From Symbiodinium natans (taxonomy: Eukaryota; Sar; Dinophyceae; Suessiales; Symbiodiniaceae), in the NCBI GenBank assembly GCA_905221605.1, contig CAJNDS010000047.1, positions 558,001-622,000 of the forward strand: a stretch of DNA of 64,000 nucleotides, read 5' to 3'. A program made the position numbers and the translations under genes. Shown piece by piece: positions 9,641-20,236 of the stretch. The notes under the pieces were generated by a model that was not told the origin of the DNA, did not search any database, and worked only from the letters and a program-made list of their open reading frames with translations. How positions within the stretch are numbered: the stretch's first letter is position 1; each line of letters opens with the position of its first letter.

Positions 9641-11547
9641 ATGACGCACTTCATGCGCCACACAATATCAGGCACGTACAACATGAGCAAGGTTCGGGGG
9701 GGGGGTTCCAATTTTTTTTTCGAGTTGAGATTGGTTTGCGAGTCCACCGTCTTGGTGTTTGGGACCGGAGTCCGTACTGCTATGTACCACTACACTATCT
9801 TGAGCAGCAGAGGCGACTGTACAGGTAAAGCCTTCTGCTACTGGTACCACTACTACTGAGGGTGTGACCTCAATCCTACGAGGTCTTTGCCTCAGCCTCT
9901 CACTAGAGGGTGGCACCTCTTGCTGCTGCTAAGCTCCACCGAGCTCCACCATCCGCTCCTCTTCTCCCTACTCGGTCAGGGGGTAGCCCCAGTCTCTGGG
10001 GTAGCCCTTTTTCTCTACCCACATCCCTTTCGTGTCAGTAAGAGGGCAGCCCTCTGGGCGCACAGCAAGAAATTCTGCACTAAACACCCTGCGACCCCTC
10101 GGCCACAGGTACCAATTACCTGTACAAATTGGTTGCTGGCCCTTCTAAACAGGGTTGTCCGTCTGCTTTGCTGAGAGGGAAATCTGCCATATCTGCTCAG
10201 CACGCAGCCCTGTGGGCCCTGGGCAGTGAAGTCCGCCAATTCACAGCCCGAGGATGCCACCTCCTCACTCCTGGTTCTGGTCTGGCACTCCAGGTCACTG
10301 TGCGGAGGGTTCCAGAAAGCACCTCATGCCTAATTACCCCGTGCGAGGGTGGATGAGACCACTTGACAAACTGGGTTTACATCACCGGGTTTGGCCACTG
10401 CACCCCTCAACTCGTTATCTTTGGCGCAGGGTCGACGACCTCCCCTCGACAAGGCGCGGGGCCACGCTTTCCCCTCGATTCCCCATGCACAAGTGCACTG
10501 GCGCAGGGAACGACGCCGAGCAGAAGCCAAACCCAGAAACATAAACCTCAGGTAGCACCTAGAGAAGGGGATCTCGCCTCTGGTAGCTGTCCCTCTCACA
10601 AGTGCCACAGTGTCTGGGATCCCGGGGAAGGCACCATCAACCCCAGGGTCGGTGTGGATTTACTGCAGATGAGTCTCAGGCAGGGCCTAGGGCCTAGGTG
10701 GACAAAGAAAACTCCTGAACCTAAGCCTGGTAGGACTGGGCAATTCCCAGCATAGACAGAGGTCCGGAGGGCCCAATATACCACTCATCTCAAGAGGATG
10801 AACCTCTGGCTGTGTGAGTCACGAAGAAACTGCCAGACTGACCTCACACTCAAGCCATGTCCTTACACTGGTTAATACTCAGTGTTTGCGTTGCCCGGTA
10901 CATGTCGCAGGCTTCTGCATGTAGCAGGCTTCCGGAAGGGGCATGTGCTTGGCCCATTGGCCACTACATCACGTTCCCTAATCGCCACTGCAGACTCCCA
11001 AACTTCCAGCTCCCCAACTTCCAGCTCTCCAGGGATTGCAAGCGGTGGCAACAGGCTGTACAGACCAGTTGCTCAAGTTCGCCGCAGCTCCGGCTTTCAC
11101 TCTCTTACTAACCGTGCCTTGCGGTCCCCGCGAGCATACTGGGCTGATCCCTGCCCGCCGGCCCTTGCCTATCTGTTCGAGTCAGAGGGCTCTGCACCTC
11201 TCTGCTCTCGTGGCCGAGGCCTACGGAAGGCATCCCTGTTTTGCATGCTCGAAACTCTCAGGGACTAGGCATCGCGGAAGTGCCCTGCCCTGGTAGTTCG
11301 CTCCAGTCGAAGGATGCACCTTCCCTCTCAACTCACCTCTGAGGTTATGATTGCCAAGCTATCCCTCTTAGAGGGTGGGCTCCATGGCATCTAGGCGGCT
11401 ACCCGAAAGCGGCCTGCCACTTGCCTTCTCACTCGAGCCAAAAGCCTTGAGCCGGGGGGGGGTGCCAACCTGAGTTGAACCCAGGTTCGAACTCCCGGCC
11501 CTCCGGGGGGGGGAGGGGAGGGGAGGGGGTGGGAACAACAATGGGTT
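9641..11547. other. Intergenic region with decayed repeats, no supportable gene
   Basis: It contains a short copy (9709-9765) of the dispersed repeat described at 11548, G-homopolymer runs, and short overlapping frames without domains. Nothing here can be called as a gene. Confidence 0.5.
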
Positions 11548-11871
11548 TAATTTTTTTCCGAGTTCGCGAACAAATGCGAGCCACCTTCTTGGTGTTTGGG
11601 TTGTGAAAACCGTGCCTCTGTACCGGCACATCTGATGGTCTTGGCCCTAAAGTACAGGGGAAGGAAAACACCTCCTTCTAAGCTGCCATCCTCTTTGGGA
11701 TGCTACCAGAGGTTGCACCTCATGAGAGGATTGAACCTCCTGGCAAAACATTCCTCAAGGTTTCTGGTGCACTAGGTGTGAGGAAATTGGCCAGGGGTGT
11801 GTTCTCTGGCAGCGAGGATGAACCTCAGCTTATCATCCTCTTTGGGATGCTTCCAGAGGCTGGCACCTCTG
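11548..11871 (+). repeat. Dispersed repeat R, copy 2
   Basis: Starts at a T-rich run followed by CCGAGTTCGCGAACAAATGCG and continues through GTCTTGGTGTTTGGGTTGTG-like and GGGATGCTACCAGAGGTT words. It matches 23084-23412 along its length with scattered differences; a third, shorter copy is at 9709-9765. Function unknown. Confidence 0.7.
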
Positions 11872-12149
11872 CTTGCTGCAACTTGGGCTGTCGCTTGCAC
11901 CTGCTGAAAGAGGCTGCGGATGGCATTGGTTGGCTCGGGCTAAACTGCGCCTTGCACCTGGGGTCCTTTTTAAAAATGCATGGAACTGAAGTTTTTTGCG
12001 AAACATTTTTCGTCTTCAAGGACAACTGTCCACCACAACCTTCGCAGATCCACAGTTGTCTGTTCTCGAGCATTTTTAAAACATGTGTGTCCGCCTTGGT
12101 GTGCATTGGTGCGCTGCCAGTGCTTCCAAGATTTTGCGGTTCTTTGTGA
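11872..12149. other. No supportable feature
   Basis: Short overlapping frames only. It lies between repeat R and the LINE fragment. Confidence 0.4.
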
Positions 12150-12880
12150 GCAGGAGTTTAAGTTGACACAGCACATCGGAGGTTGAGACCTTCCCATTCC
12201 CACGCATGCACTGGTTCCAGCTCCTAGAACCATTCCTGTTGGGTGGTGATGTGGCCTCTCCCTATGTTGGAGCCAATGCTTTTGCAGGGCCTGGAGGTGG
12301 CCTCGTTGCTCTTGCGAGCCTGCTTGTCCTGCAGAAAGACCTTATACACTGGGTGCGCAGTGTGGACCTTTTCCGCCCTGCTCGCCAGGAATTCTTGTGC
12401 TTTTTTGCTGCAATGGTCCTGGCACTGACTGGCTGCCCGAACATCAGGGTGGGCCAGCTCGGCCGCCTTTTCCCCACACAGCTGTCCACCAGACCTGCTG
12501 TCCACGAGTTTTCCGCACCCACCTTCCTGCTGCTGCATATGCCACTGCCGGAGTCGCGGGTCCGCCGTAAGGGGCCACCACCAGCATCTGTGCCATCAAC
12601 AAGCTGGGTCACTGAGGGGCTCTTTGTCAGCGCATATGCCCAAAAAGATGGGGCCCCTGGTCCACAGCGATCTCGGACCTTGGGCCCTGCCTTCTTGGAA
12701 CCAGTTAGCAGTTCCCAGTTCTGGGCTTCCCACCAGCACAATCCAAGAGCACATGTTCCCAGTCCGCTTCCTGGTGGCACCGGGGGCACACTTTGACAGC
12801 AGAGTTCTGGCTGCACACCAGGGCACCCTGCCAAACACCTTCGAAAAACGGTATGGGCCGTTTGTTCGTGGTTTGCAACC
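12150..12880 (-). pseudogene. LINE 3' fragment (zinc motif and partial RNase H)
   Basis: Read on the minus strand, the segment from about 12860 down gives CVWQGALVC-like coding, a CPRCHQEADWEHVLLDC zinc motif and then GTDAGGGPLTAD, the first strand of a LINE RNase H with its catalytic Asp. It is clearly homologous to the 3' part of the LINE at 18058-22968 (for example SAVKVCPRCHEEADWEHVLL there). Beyond 12558 the middle of RNase H is missing, while a downstream part reading CGEKAAELAHPD resembles the domain's end. It is 5'-truncated and frameshifted: a dead-on-arrival LINE insertion. Confidence 0.65.
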
Positions 12881-13369
12881 CAAAAGTTTCTGTGCTTGTC
12901 ATGCTTGATTTTCATGAGCAGCAATTTGAGGAACTTTGCTTGCTGGAGATATATGTTTGCAGCGCTGGCTCCACAGAGCTCAGTGCAAAAATTTTGAGGC
13001 TCGGGGCCGCGTTTAATTTAGTGGCTCTGTACTGGGTGCTAAGGCTTTAGTGTCGCGCGATCGGGGGGTGGATGGATCTGTCCGCATCCAGTGTAGTGTG
13101 TCCACATCGTCATCAGACGATTTCCGTGTGCCAGTGCCCTCCTTTGTCTTTGCGCCTGTTCGCATTCGGCCCCTGCACTATCACGTAAACATATTCAGCT
13201 ACATTGTTGAACCCAGCTTCCGTGGCCTGCTCGTTAGTCGGAGTGAAGGAGCCAGGTTCCTTCTCTGCCTCACGGTGTCTGATTGGAATCGGTTCGGTGC
13301 TGCTGCCCATTGGGTGCAATCGTGTTACCGCCAGCTGCTCCCTCTCCCAGGTTGACTTGTTCTGCTGCC

Positions 13370-15553
13370 ATGTCTACTGACAGTCTGCCGGATATAATGG
13401 GGGATGATGGTTCGGTTGGCCATGTCAGCGAAGATGATGGACCACCAGTCCTTCCTATTTCTCACTTGGAGTTGCCTCCCTTTGGGCCTAGTGTGCAGTC
13501 CTCTGGACCTTTGTTCGTTTCGCCAAGGCTGTCGGATGTGGAAGATGATGCCCTAGATTGGGGAGATGATAACTCCCCTGTCTCAGCGATAGATGACTTC
13601 TTGGTTGAAGTCAACCCTGGCATGTCTGAGCTTAGCTCTGAGCATACTTCGTGCAAGTCATGTGTGCGCGACGACCTGCCGAGCCAGTCTGAGGAGCATG
13701 ACGCCTCAGAGGCTGACCCTCAATTGTCTGAGACTGAGAAACTTCCTGTTGACGAGCCCCCGTCAAAAATGGCCCGTACCGTGGGTGATGTGTTCGCCGA
13801 CAATTTTGTGCGTTTGGCGGATGGGGGCATGTCTGATGTTGTTTTGCCTTGGGAGCTGCCTGCTGTCAGTGCAATCTTTGGTGAGTCCTCGGTGTTTTCT
13901 GAACTCAAAATGCCAACCCTTTCAATGCGTGAGACGGGGGTCTGGACCCCTCAGTCGCCTCCGTGTGATCCTTTCGCTTCCTTGGACGAATCGGAGGAGC
14001 CGTTCGTGTCTGGTGACCTCGCGTCCAACGTTTTCAAGGTCCTCTCTGATGTGGATGTTGATGCCCAGCAAAGTAAAGCAGTGAGGCTTGCAGTTGATAA
14101 GTGGATTGTTATCATGCGTAGAAATCGCAAAATGCATCCGGAGTGTGAGGTTGATCCGCTGGCATTGGAGGCGTGTATTGGGTCGAGGGCTGCAGGAACT
14201 GCCTCCAAAAGGGCGGGTAGCATCCTCACGTTCCTGAGGTGGTTTGACACAATTGTTGGTGCCAACCTCGACCCCTTTACTGACGACATGTTTTGGAGGT
14301 ACATGCAGTTCCTAGATGGATCGCAAGCCCCGCCCTCCAAAGCTTCGTCCTTCTTGTCGGCCTTGCGTTTTGCTTACTTCGTGATGGATGTTACTAACAT
14401 CCCTAACAAGCTGAGTCGCAGGTGTGTTGGTGCGGCTGAGCGTATGTTGGCCAACCTTGGGGATCTCAAGCAAGCTCCCCCGCTCACTGTGGCGCAGGTT
14501 CGCACCCTTCATTCACTGTTGCATGGACACAGTACCTCGGATTGGGATCGGGCCTTTGCTGGATATTGTCTTCTGTGCTTATATGCGCGTGCTAGGCAAT
14601 CTGACTTCCGTAAAGTGGCATACGTGGACGTGGATGGAGAGGGTCGTGATGGCTACGTGGTGATCCGAGTCAAGCAACATAAAACTGCCAGGGCAGCCAG
14701 ACGAGTTGCTCAGCTGCTCCCAATCTTGATTCCGTTGAGGGGAATCTCGGACACTGAGTGGTTTGAATCATGCAAGTGTGCCTTTGAGAAAGTTGGTCTT
14801 CTGTTGCAAGGACATGTTGGTGCTGCCCTCTTCCGTCCACCACTGGCCAATGGCGTGCTGGCTCGCAGGGCCATTACGTCGGGGGAAGTTACCGCCTTCT
14901 TGAGGCTCGCGCTTGGTGATAATGTTGTGTCCTCGCACAGCCTGAAAAGAACTTGCATCTCTTGGGCCAGCAAGGCTGGGTCCAAGAAGGAGGTGCGGTC
15001 TTGCTTAGGCAGGCATGTCACAGCTGTCGAAGGAACGGAAGCCGTGTACTCTGTTGAGCTAAGCATGGGGCCCGTGCGGGAGCTGGAAACGGTCTTGGAT
15101 GCCATCAGACAGCTTGAGTTTTCTCCGGATGCAGCCCGGGGACAAATGTGGGCTTTCCCTCCTCAACCGCCTCCACCTGGCGGGCCGTTGCAGAGCAAAA
15201 GTGTGGTGTCTGTTCAGGCAAACTCTGCCGCCTCCTTGGCACCTGCGATCAAGGTTGAAAGCTCAGATGAAGAAGAGTCATCGTCCTCCGATAGTTCGAG
15301 TGAGTCATCAGAGTCAAGTGATTCACAAGCGTCGCGGGGTCCTGTGCGTGTTGATGCCCGTGTGTCTGTTCCCGGTGTGAACCCTGTGCAAGGCACTGGT
15401 ACATGGGTGAAACACTCCAGATCTGGAGTTCTTCATCATGCCTATGGCGACAACATTCTAGTGTGTGGACGTCCGCGCACGGCTATGTATGTCTTGCCTT
15501 CGGAGGAGGATCTGATGAATCCTGAGTGTCGCACATGTAAGCGCAACCTATGA
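13370..15553 (+). CDS. Tyrosine recombinase of a retroelement
   Basis: The start is placed at ATG 13370 (MSTDSLPDIMGDD), because the second element's recombinase begins similarly (MSDLEYELSESGD); an in-frame ATG lies at 13283. The N-terminus is acidic and disordered. From about 14060 it is helical (the SAM-like DNA-binding part). The catalytic domain carries an Arg in LYARARQSDF, a Lys in VKQHKTAR, the box SHSLKRTCISWASKAG, LGRHV and a Tyr in EAVYSVE, in the order of tyrosine recombinases. The usual HxxR appears as H-S-L-K-R. A Ser/Asp/Glu-rich linker leads to a C-terminal Cys/His domain (LVCGRPRTAMYVL ... CRTCKRN). It would integrate circular cDNA without target duplication. The frame is intact over 728 codons. 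Confidence 0.8.
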   Translation: MSTDSLPDIMGDDGSVGHVSEDDGPPVLPISHLELPPFGPSVQSSGPLFVSPRLSDVEDDALDWGDDNSPVSAIDDFLVEVNPGMSELSSEHTSCKSCVRDDLPSQSEEHDASEADPQLSETEKLPVDEPPSKMARTVGDVFADNFVRLADGGMSDVVLPWELPAVSAIFGESSVFSELKMPTLSMRETGVWTPQSPPCDPFASLDESEEPFVSGDLASNVFKVLSDVDVDAQQSKAVRLAVDKWIVIMRRNRKMHPECEVDPLALEACIGSRAAGTASKRAGSILTFLRWFDTIVGANLDPFTDDMFWRYMQFLDGSQAPPSKASSFLSALRFAYFVMDVTNIPNKLSRRCVGAAERMLANLGDLKQAPPLTVAQVRTLHSLLHGHSTSDWDRAFAGYCLLCLYARARQSDFRKVAYVDVDGEGRDGYVVIRVKQHKTARAARRVAQLLPILIPLRGISDTEWFESCKCAFEKVGLLLQGHVGAALFRPPLANGVLARRAITSGEVTAFLRLALGDNVVSSHSLKRTCISWASKAGSKKEVRSCLGRHVTAVEGTEAVYSVELSMGPVRELETVLDAIRQLEFSPDAARGQMWAFPPQPPPPGGPLQSKSVVSVQANSAASLAPAIKVESSDEEESSSSDSSSESSESSDSQASRGPVRVDARVSVPGVNPVQGTGTWVKHSRSGVLHHAYGDNILVCGRPRTAMYVLPSEEDLMNPECRTCKRNL

Positions 15554-15940
15554 CGTGTTGTGGCTGGTGGACGTTTGATCGTTTCTGATCGCTGTGATGA
15601 AGAAAAGAGTTTGCTACATGGTAGCGACTTGTGTGCCCAGGGGCTAATGTGAGGCAATGTGGACTGCAGTATGTGCTGTTGCCGGCTAAATGTCGGAGTG
15701 TTGGATTCAAGGCAAGGACATGGTCCCTTATGAGCCTTGTGGCACATGGTGCCAATGCCTAGCCAAGGGGCTTTATAGGCATTAGGGGCCCAGGGGCCAT
15801 GCATGCAACATGAGTGCGGTGAGTTGTGAATGCGATGGTTCAACCCAGGCTCGCAGTAGTAGAAAGCGGACATGTCACTTGATGTACTTTGAAGGCTGTC
15901 GCTTGTCCGTGGTCAAGTTGGTAGTCAGCCGAAGGCCTCG
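15554..15940. other. Spacer between YR and RT ORFs, nothing recognised
   Basis: In the second element the corresponding position holds Gag and the dioxygenase/methyltransferase region. Here 387 bases remain without coding signal. Confidence 0.5.
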
Positions 15941-17554
15941 GTGACGGGGCCCCGTGTGCCCGAACATGCTCGCATTTTGCGAGTACGAATCCCTCCAAGT
16001 GTTTCGTGTCCTGTCCCCCTGCGTGCCCGCCTCAAGGACTCCTGGCCCCTGCCACCAGTGGCGGTCTGCCCCGAACGCTCGGTGCCGGCCGAAGCCCAAC
16101 TGCTCCAAGTGGTCCCGGTTAAGCAGGGGAGTTCAAGTGGTGGCTCCGGGGGCAAGGGTTGTAGTGCTGGTTCTGAGCTCTGGAACGAGCTTGTTTGGGG
16201 TATTCCCTTTTCCCCGGAACAGTTTGTCCGTGAGGCAGTCAAGGCTGGTCATCCTAGAACTCTCGAGGTCGCCTTGCCACAGGTTCTCAAAGACGCGGTG
16301 TGCGCCCATGCTTCGATGACTGAGTCGGAGCTGTGCGCGCTGAGGGCGCGACAGTTTGCAAAGTGGCTCAAGCTTGCACAAGACCTCAGAAGTGAGGAAG
16401 ATGCCCTGAAGGCGTCTATGCACAAACAGGTCTCGACGATTCTCAAGCCTAAGCGTCTCCTCTTGTGGAAGGCAATGATGATCGAGGCTTCCTATGATGA
16501 TGTGGCCATCTTTGATGAAGTGATCTCAGGTACTAACCTGGGGGGCCCGGTGCCCGATACAGGAGTGTTCGCTCCGAAGTTCAAGCCGGCGTCGGTCACG
16601 GTTGAGCAGCTCAAAAGAGATGCCCCCACATCTAGGGCAGCCCTGTTGTCCACTATTAAGTCCCAGGGGGAGTCCCTCGATCGCGAGGTCCAAACGAAAA
16701 CCCTTGAGGAGCGCGACAGGGGCTGGTTGTCCGGTCCCATCGAGGTGGACCAGCTGCCACCTGATGCCATCGTGTCTCGAAGGTTTGGGATTGAGCAGGA
16801 TGGGAAGATCAGGTTGATTGACGACTTCTCGGGGTCAGGAATCAATGGCTCCGTCGAGACATTGGAGACTGTGCGTCCCCAGACAGTTGATGTCATTGCG
16901 GGTATGTGCCTGTCTCTGATGCGAGTGCTGCCGGGTTGTAGTCTCAAAGGAAGGTTCTATGACCTGGTCAGTGCCTATAGACAATTGGCACTAGACCCTA
17001 CGGGGGCATGGGCCTCGTACATTGGGTTGTGGGATCCTGACCTGAAGAGGGTAGTAGTGTTCCAGCTTCACGCCCTCCCTTTCGGGGCTGTCAAGTCCGT
17101 GTCAACCTTTCTGCGAGCCGTTAATTCGATCTGGCACCTAGGAGCATCCTTTTTCGCCCTTTGCTGGTCCCACTACTTCGATGACTTTGTGTCGGTGGCT
17201 AAAGGCACACAGGTGGCCAATGTACACCAAACAATCACCTTGCTCTTCGCCTTGTTGGGATGGGACCTCGCCCAGGGTGGGAAGAAGGATGTGCCGTTCG
17301 CCGAGGCCTTTTGTGCACTAGGGGTTGACATAGTTTTATCAAGTGCCCACTTGGGTCGGGTGACTATTTGCAATACGGAGAAGAGAGTGCATCTCCTTGT
17401 TGAGACAATGAAGCAGGCCCAGCAAGACCGGCGTATGAGTGTGCCTCAAGCTCTCAAGCTGAGGGGAAAACTTCAGTTTGCGAGCTACCGGATGAGTGCA
17501 TCGACACCTTCAGTTCACTTGTTGACATGTTGGAAAGCGGCCGCCCTCGATTAG
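15941..17554 (+). CDS. Reverse transcriptase of YR retroelement copy 1
   Basis: RT motifs run in order: RRFGIEQDGKIRLIDDFSGS (motif 1-2), FYDLVSAYRQLALDP (motif A, catalytic Asp), LPFGAVKSVSTF (motif B) and HYFDDFVSVAKG (motif C, YxDD form), then LLGWDLAQGGKK. This is the DIRS/Ngaro style of RT. An upstream segment reading ELVWGIPFSPEQFVREAVKAGHPR aligns with WVGIPREPEDFLQQAVKVGHPR in the second element, showing common descent. The ORF opens at a GTG; no good ATG precedes the RT, so its expression is unclear. It ends 28 bases into the RNase H ORF, which lies in the -1 frame. Confidence 0.8.
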   Translation: MTGPRVPEHARILRVRIPPSVSCPVPLRARLKDSWPLPPVAVCPERSVPAEAQLLQVVPVKQGSSSGGSGGKGCSAGSELWNELVWGIPFSPEQFVREAVKAGHPRTLEVALPQVLKDAVCAHASMTESELCALRARQFAKWLKLAQDLRSEEDALKASMHKQVSTILKPKRLLLWKAMMIEASYDDVAIFDEVISGTNLGGPVPDTGVFAPKFKPASVTVEQLKRDAPTSRAALLSTIKSQGESLDREVQTKTLEERDRGWLSGPIEVDQLPPDAIVSRRFGIEQDGKIRLIDDFSGSGINGSVETLETVRPQTVDVIAGMCLSLMRVLPGCSLKGRFYDLVSAYRQLALDPTGAWASYIGLWDPDLKRVVVFQLHALPFGAVKSVSTFLRAVNSIWHLGASFFALCWSHYFDDFVSVAKGTQVANVHQTITLLFALLGWDLAQGGKKDVPFAEAFCALGVDIVLSSAHLGRVTICNTEKRVHLLVETMKQAQQDRRMSVPQALKLRGKLQFASYRMSASTPSVHLLTCWKAAALD

Positions 17555-18057
17555 TGCAGGTTAGCAAGCAACGAACCTGGTATGTTTTCACGGATGCGTC
17601 ATACTCGAAAGATGATCCCACACTGCCTTGCGGCGTAGGTGGCCTTCTGTTTGATGACAAGGGTGTGTTGGTTGCTGGGTTCTCTCATGCCCTTGACAGG
17701 GATGCCCGCAAGCTCTTGGGTGAGCTTAACAAGGACACGATTATAATGGAGGCAGAGTTTGTTGCAGTGCTGCTTGCGTTCCGCCTTTGGGGCAAAAGGG
17801 TTGCGCATTCACCTGTTGTGGCTTTCATCGACAACAATGCGGTTAGGGATATTTTGATTTCCTGTCGGGGCAGGTCCCCAATAGTGAAAAATCTGCTTAC
17901 TATGTTTGTTGGCTTGGAGGTGGGGTGCGAGTTCATCCCTTGGTTCTCACGGGTCCCTTCCCCGTCGAACTGCGCGGACCACCCGTCAAGACTGGTGACC
18001 CAGCAATTGCTGTGGGGTGGCACAAGTGTTCCGTGTTCCGACGTGTCCGAGCACCTG
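17527..18057 (+). CDS. RNase H of YR retroelement copy 1
   Basis: Catalytic residues of a type-I RNase H are visible: Asp in YVFTDASYS, Glu in IIMEAEFVAV, Asp in VAFIDNNAV and a final Asp in CADHPSRLV. It lies in the -1 frame relative to RT and overlaps it. The open frame formally runs to 18222, but bases after about 18057 are antisense LINE sequence, so the original C-terminus is lost. Confidence 0.75.
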
Positions 18058-18713
18058 GAGGTCCGCCGTGTAGGGGCCACCACTAGCATCTGTGCCATAC
18101 ACAAGCTCCGGGTCATTGAGGGCCTCTTTGTTTGCCCATATACCCATAAAGATGGGATTGTCCTCCTGTGGAGGTTGTACCTCCCATTTGGGTTTGGGCG
18201 GGAGGCCCCTGGTCCACAGTGATCTCGGGCCTTGGGCCCTGCCTTCTTGGAACCATGTTGGCAACTCCCAGTTTTGGGCCTCCCACCAGGCACAATCCAG
18301 GAGGACATGCTCCCAATCTGCTTCCTCGTGGCATCGGGGGCACACTTTGACAGCAGAGTTCCGGCTGCAAACCAAGGCACCCTGCCAGACGCACCTCAGG
18401 GCAGCTGCTTTCGTGGTTCGACCTTCTTTCTTGAACTCCCCCAGCAATTTCCTCCCTACCGTCCAGTCGACTCCCTCCTGTAGCTCAGGGGCAGCAAGAC
18501 CAGTGGCGATGCGGTGGTTCACCTCCTTCTGGTAGGTTTGCTGGAGGAGGTCTAAGACACGACACTCCTGCTGTTGATGATTTGCCACCTGCTGCTGGCC
18601 TCTTCCAGCCTTTGGACGGTGAGGCCCCATGTTCTCTCCAGCAGCTCTTCCTTTCCTACCCAGCGCTTTTTAAGCTGGAACCAGGCCTCAACTTGCTGCC
18701 CGGGTCTTGGTAC
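18058..18713 (-). pseudogene. LINE zinc motif and start of RNase H
   Basis: SAVKVCPRCHEEADWEHVLL is a CCHH/CCHC-type motif found between RT and RNase H in these LINEs. Further on, LVYGTDASGGPYTADL is the first RNase H strand with its catalytic Asp, after which homology stops at about 18058. Confidence 0.65.
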
Positions 18714-20172
18714 CTATCCCCCACGGAGGACAGGGCCACCTCCAGATTGCCCATCTTTTGTCTGCCACACTGTTCCGCCAGGGCTGTCCGGAGCTTTTGT
18801 CGCCGGGTGGGTGGCATGCCCTGGGCTTGGTGAGGCAAGGACGGAGGCAACCCCTCCTCGGAAGAGGCGGACCTTGGCCGGCACACTCGGGACTCTCAGC
18901 TGTTTTAGCTTCTTCTGTCTTTTGCCCGCTTTGTGCCTCCGGGCCCTTTGCACCTTGACCCTTCGGACCCGACCTAGGGCACAGTCCAGGCCTAAGTCTT
19001 TCATACTATCGCAGATAGCCGGGTCCCCGTCTTTGCGCAGCTTCTGTAGTTCCCTTCTGGCTTCCGCGGTGGTGCACAGGAAGCCGGTTTTCTTGAGGGA
19101 CAGACGGAGGTCGCTACCTTCCAAAAGCCGGCGAAGGGTTTTGTAACCTTCATAGACCGCAAATGCCGCCTGCTCAGGATATCTTGCTTCGAAATCCGCT
19201 CCGATATCATCTACCCAGGTGTCTAAGGCAGTGATACTTCGGAGCTGAGCGGCTTCTTGCATTATTGGTTGGAGGTACACCCTCGCCATCATTGTCGCGA
19301 AGGGGCACCCTGCGAGGATGCCCCTCGCGGGGAGGATCCCCTCCGAAAGGAGATCCTCCGCCACAAGATATCGCGTACCCCGGTAGACTTGCATGACCAG
19401 GAGGGCTATAGCTGGCGGGAAGCCTGTCGCCACTATCCGCTCCTCCAGTTTGGTCCAATTAACACTGTCATAGAAAGTTTGCAGGTCCAACAGGACCGCA
19501 CAGGCATGCTTGTTGGCTGCTCGGCTAACCTCTCCTCTCAGGAGTCTCTGCATGCCTGTTTCTAGACAAGTGTTACCCGGGGAGGCTTTATCCCATGGGA
19601 ACCTCTCTGCAGTTTCTCGCATCCATTTCTTGACGACCTGTGCTCTGCAGAAGCACCAAAGCCGGTAGGTGATGGATGTGAGGGTTATGGGCCTTTCTAT
19701 GTCAGCATTTTTGGGCAGGAGTGCCACATGGTGCGCCTGCCAGTGCTGTGGCGCCACTCCTGTGGTTTCAGCCAAGTTCAGGACTTGGGGGAGCTGCTCA
19801 TAGGCCGGTCCAGGGAGGTTTTTGAGGGCAGCATAGGTGAGCCCATCAAGACCTCCTGCCTTGTCGGTTACATTCTTGAGGATGGCCTCGAGCACCTCTG
19901 CTGTTATTTTGAACAGCGGGGAGGCTTTGGCTGCATCCAGCAGGGTCTGGCCAATCGGGGGGGAACATTCTACCTCTCCCCAAATTGCGACCCTCGCCTG
20001 GGAGGTTTTGGAAGGGCCGATCTAGGACTCTCTCACTCTTTTTGAGTGAACTATAGAGAGGTCTCATCCCTTTCCCCAATCCCGCTTGGAGCCAGTCCTT
20101 GTATTGTGCCTGCTGCTCCTTTGCTCTCTGCATCTGGAGGGCCGCCTCCTTGTGCCTGGCAACAACACTCAA
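18714..20172 (-). pseudogene. LINE reverse transcriptase domain
   Basis: From 19895 downward the RT motifs are in order: KAGGLDGLTYAALKNLP (motif 1), ERPITLTSITYRLW (motif 2), VLLDLQTFYDSVNW (motif A), AGCPFATMMARVYLQP (motif B) and LDTWVDDIGADF (motif C, VDD). A linker frame at 20172-19846 (KEAALQMQRAKEQQAQYKDWL) joins it to the endonuclease after a frameshift. The frame is lost again near 18800. Confidence 0.75.
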
Positions 20173-20236
20173 AGACCGCCACTGTGGTGCTGTTGCTGAA
20201 CATTGCTGGTACAGTTCTGTGAGGAAGGCAGTACCT

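Larger units (their letters stand above)
13030..18057 (+). mobile_element. YR retroelement copy 1 (DIRS/Ngaro-like), internally deleted and lacking terminal repeats
   Basis: Three plus-strand ORFs, YR (13370-15553), RT (15941-17554) and RNase H (17527 onward), match the second element at 23806-32968 in order and motif. This copy lacks Gag and the dioxygenase/methyltransferase part, so it is either an internal deletion or a shorter lineage. No split direct repeats were found. The 3' end is cut at about 18057, where minus-strand LINE sequence begins. The 5' limit is not defined; 13030 is the point beyond which plausible element sequence could start. Confidence 0.65.

Noticed and set aside
9402-9859. 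Overlapping plus-strand frames rich in Ser/Pro/Leu
   Set aside because: Products of the C/T triplet tract at the viral junction, antisense to the ATPase.
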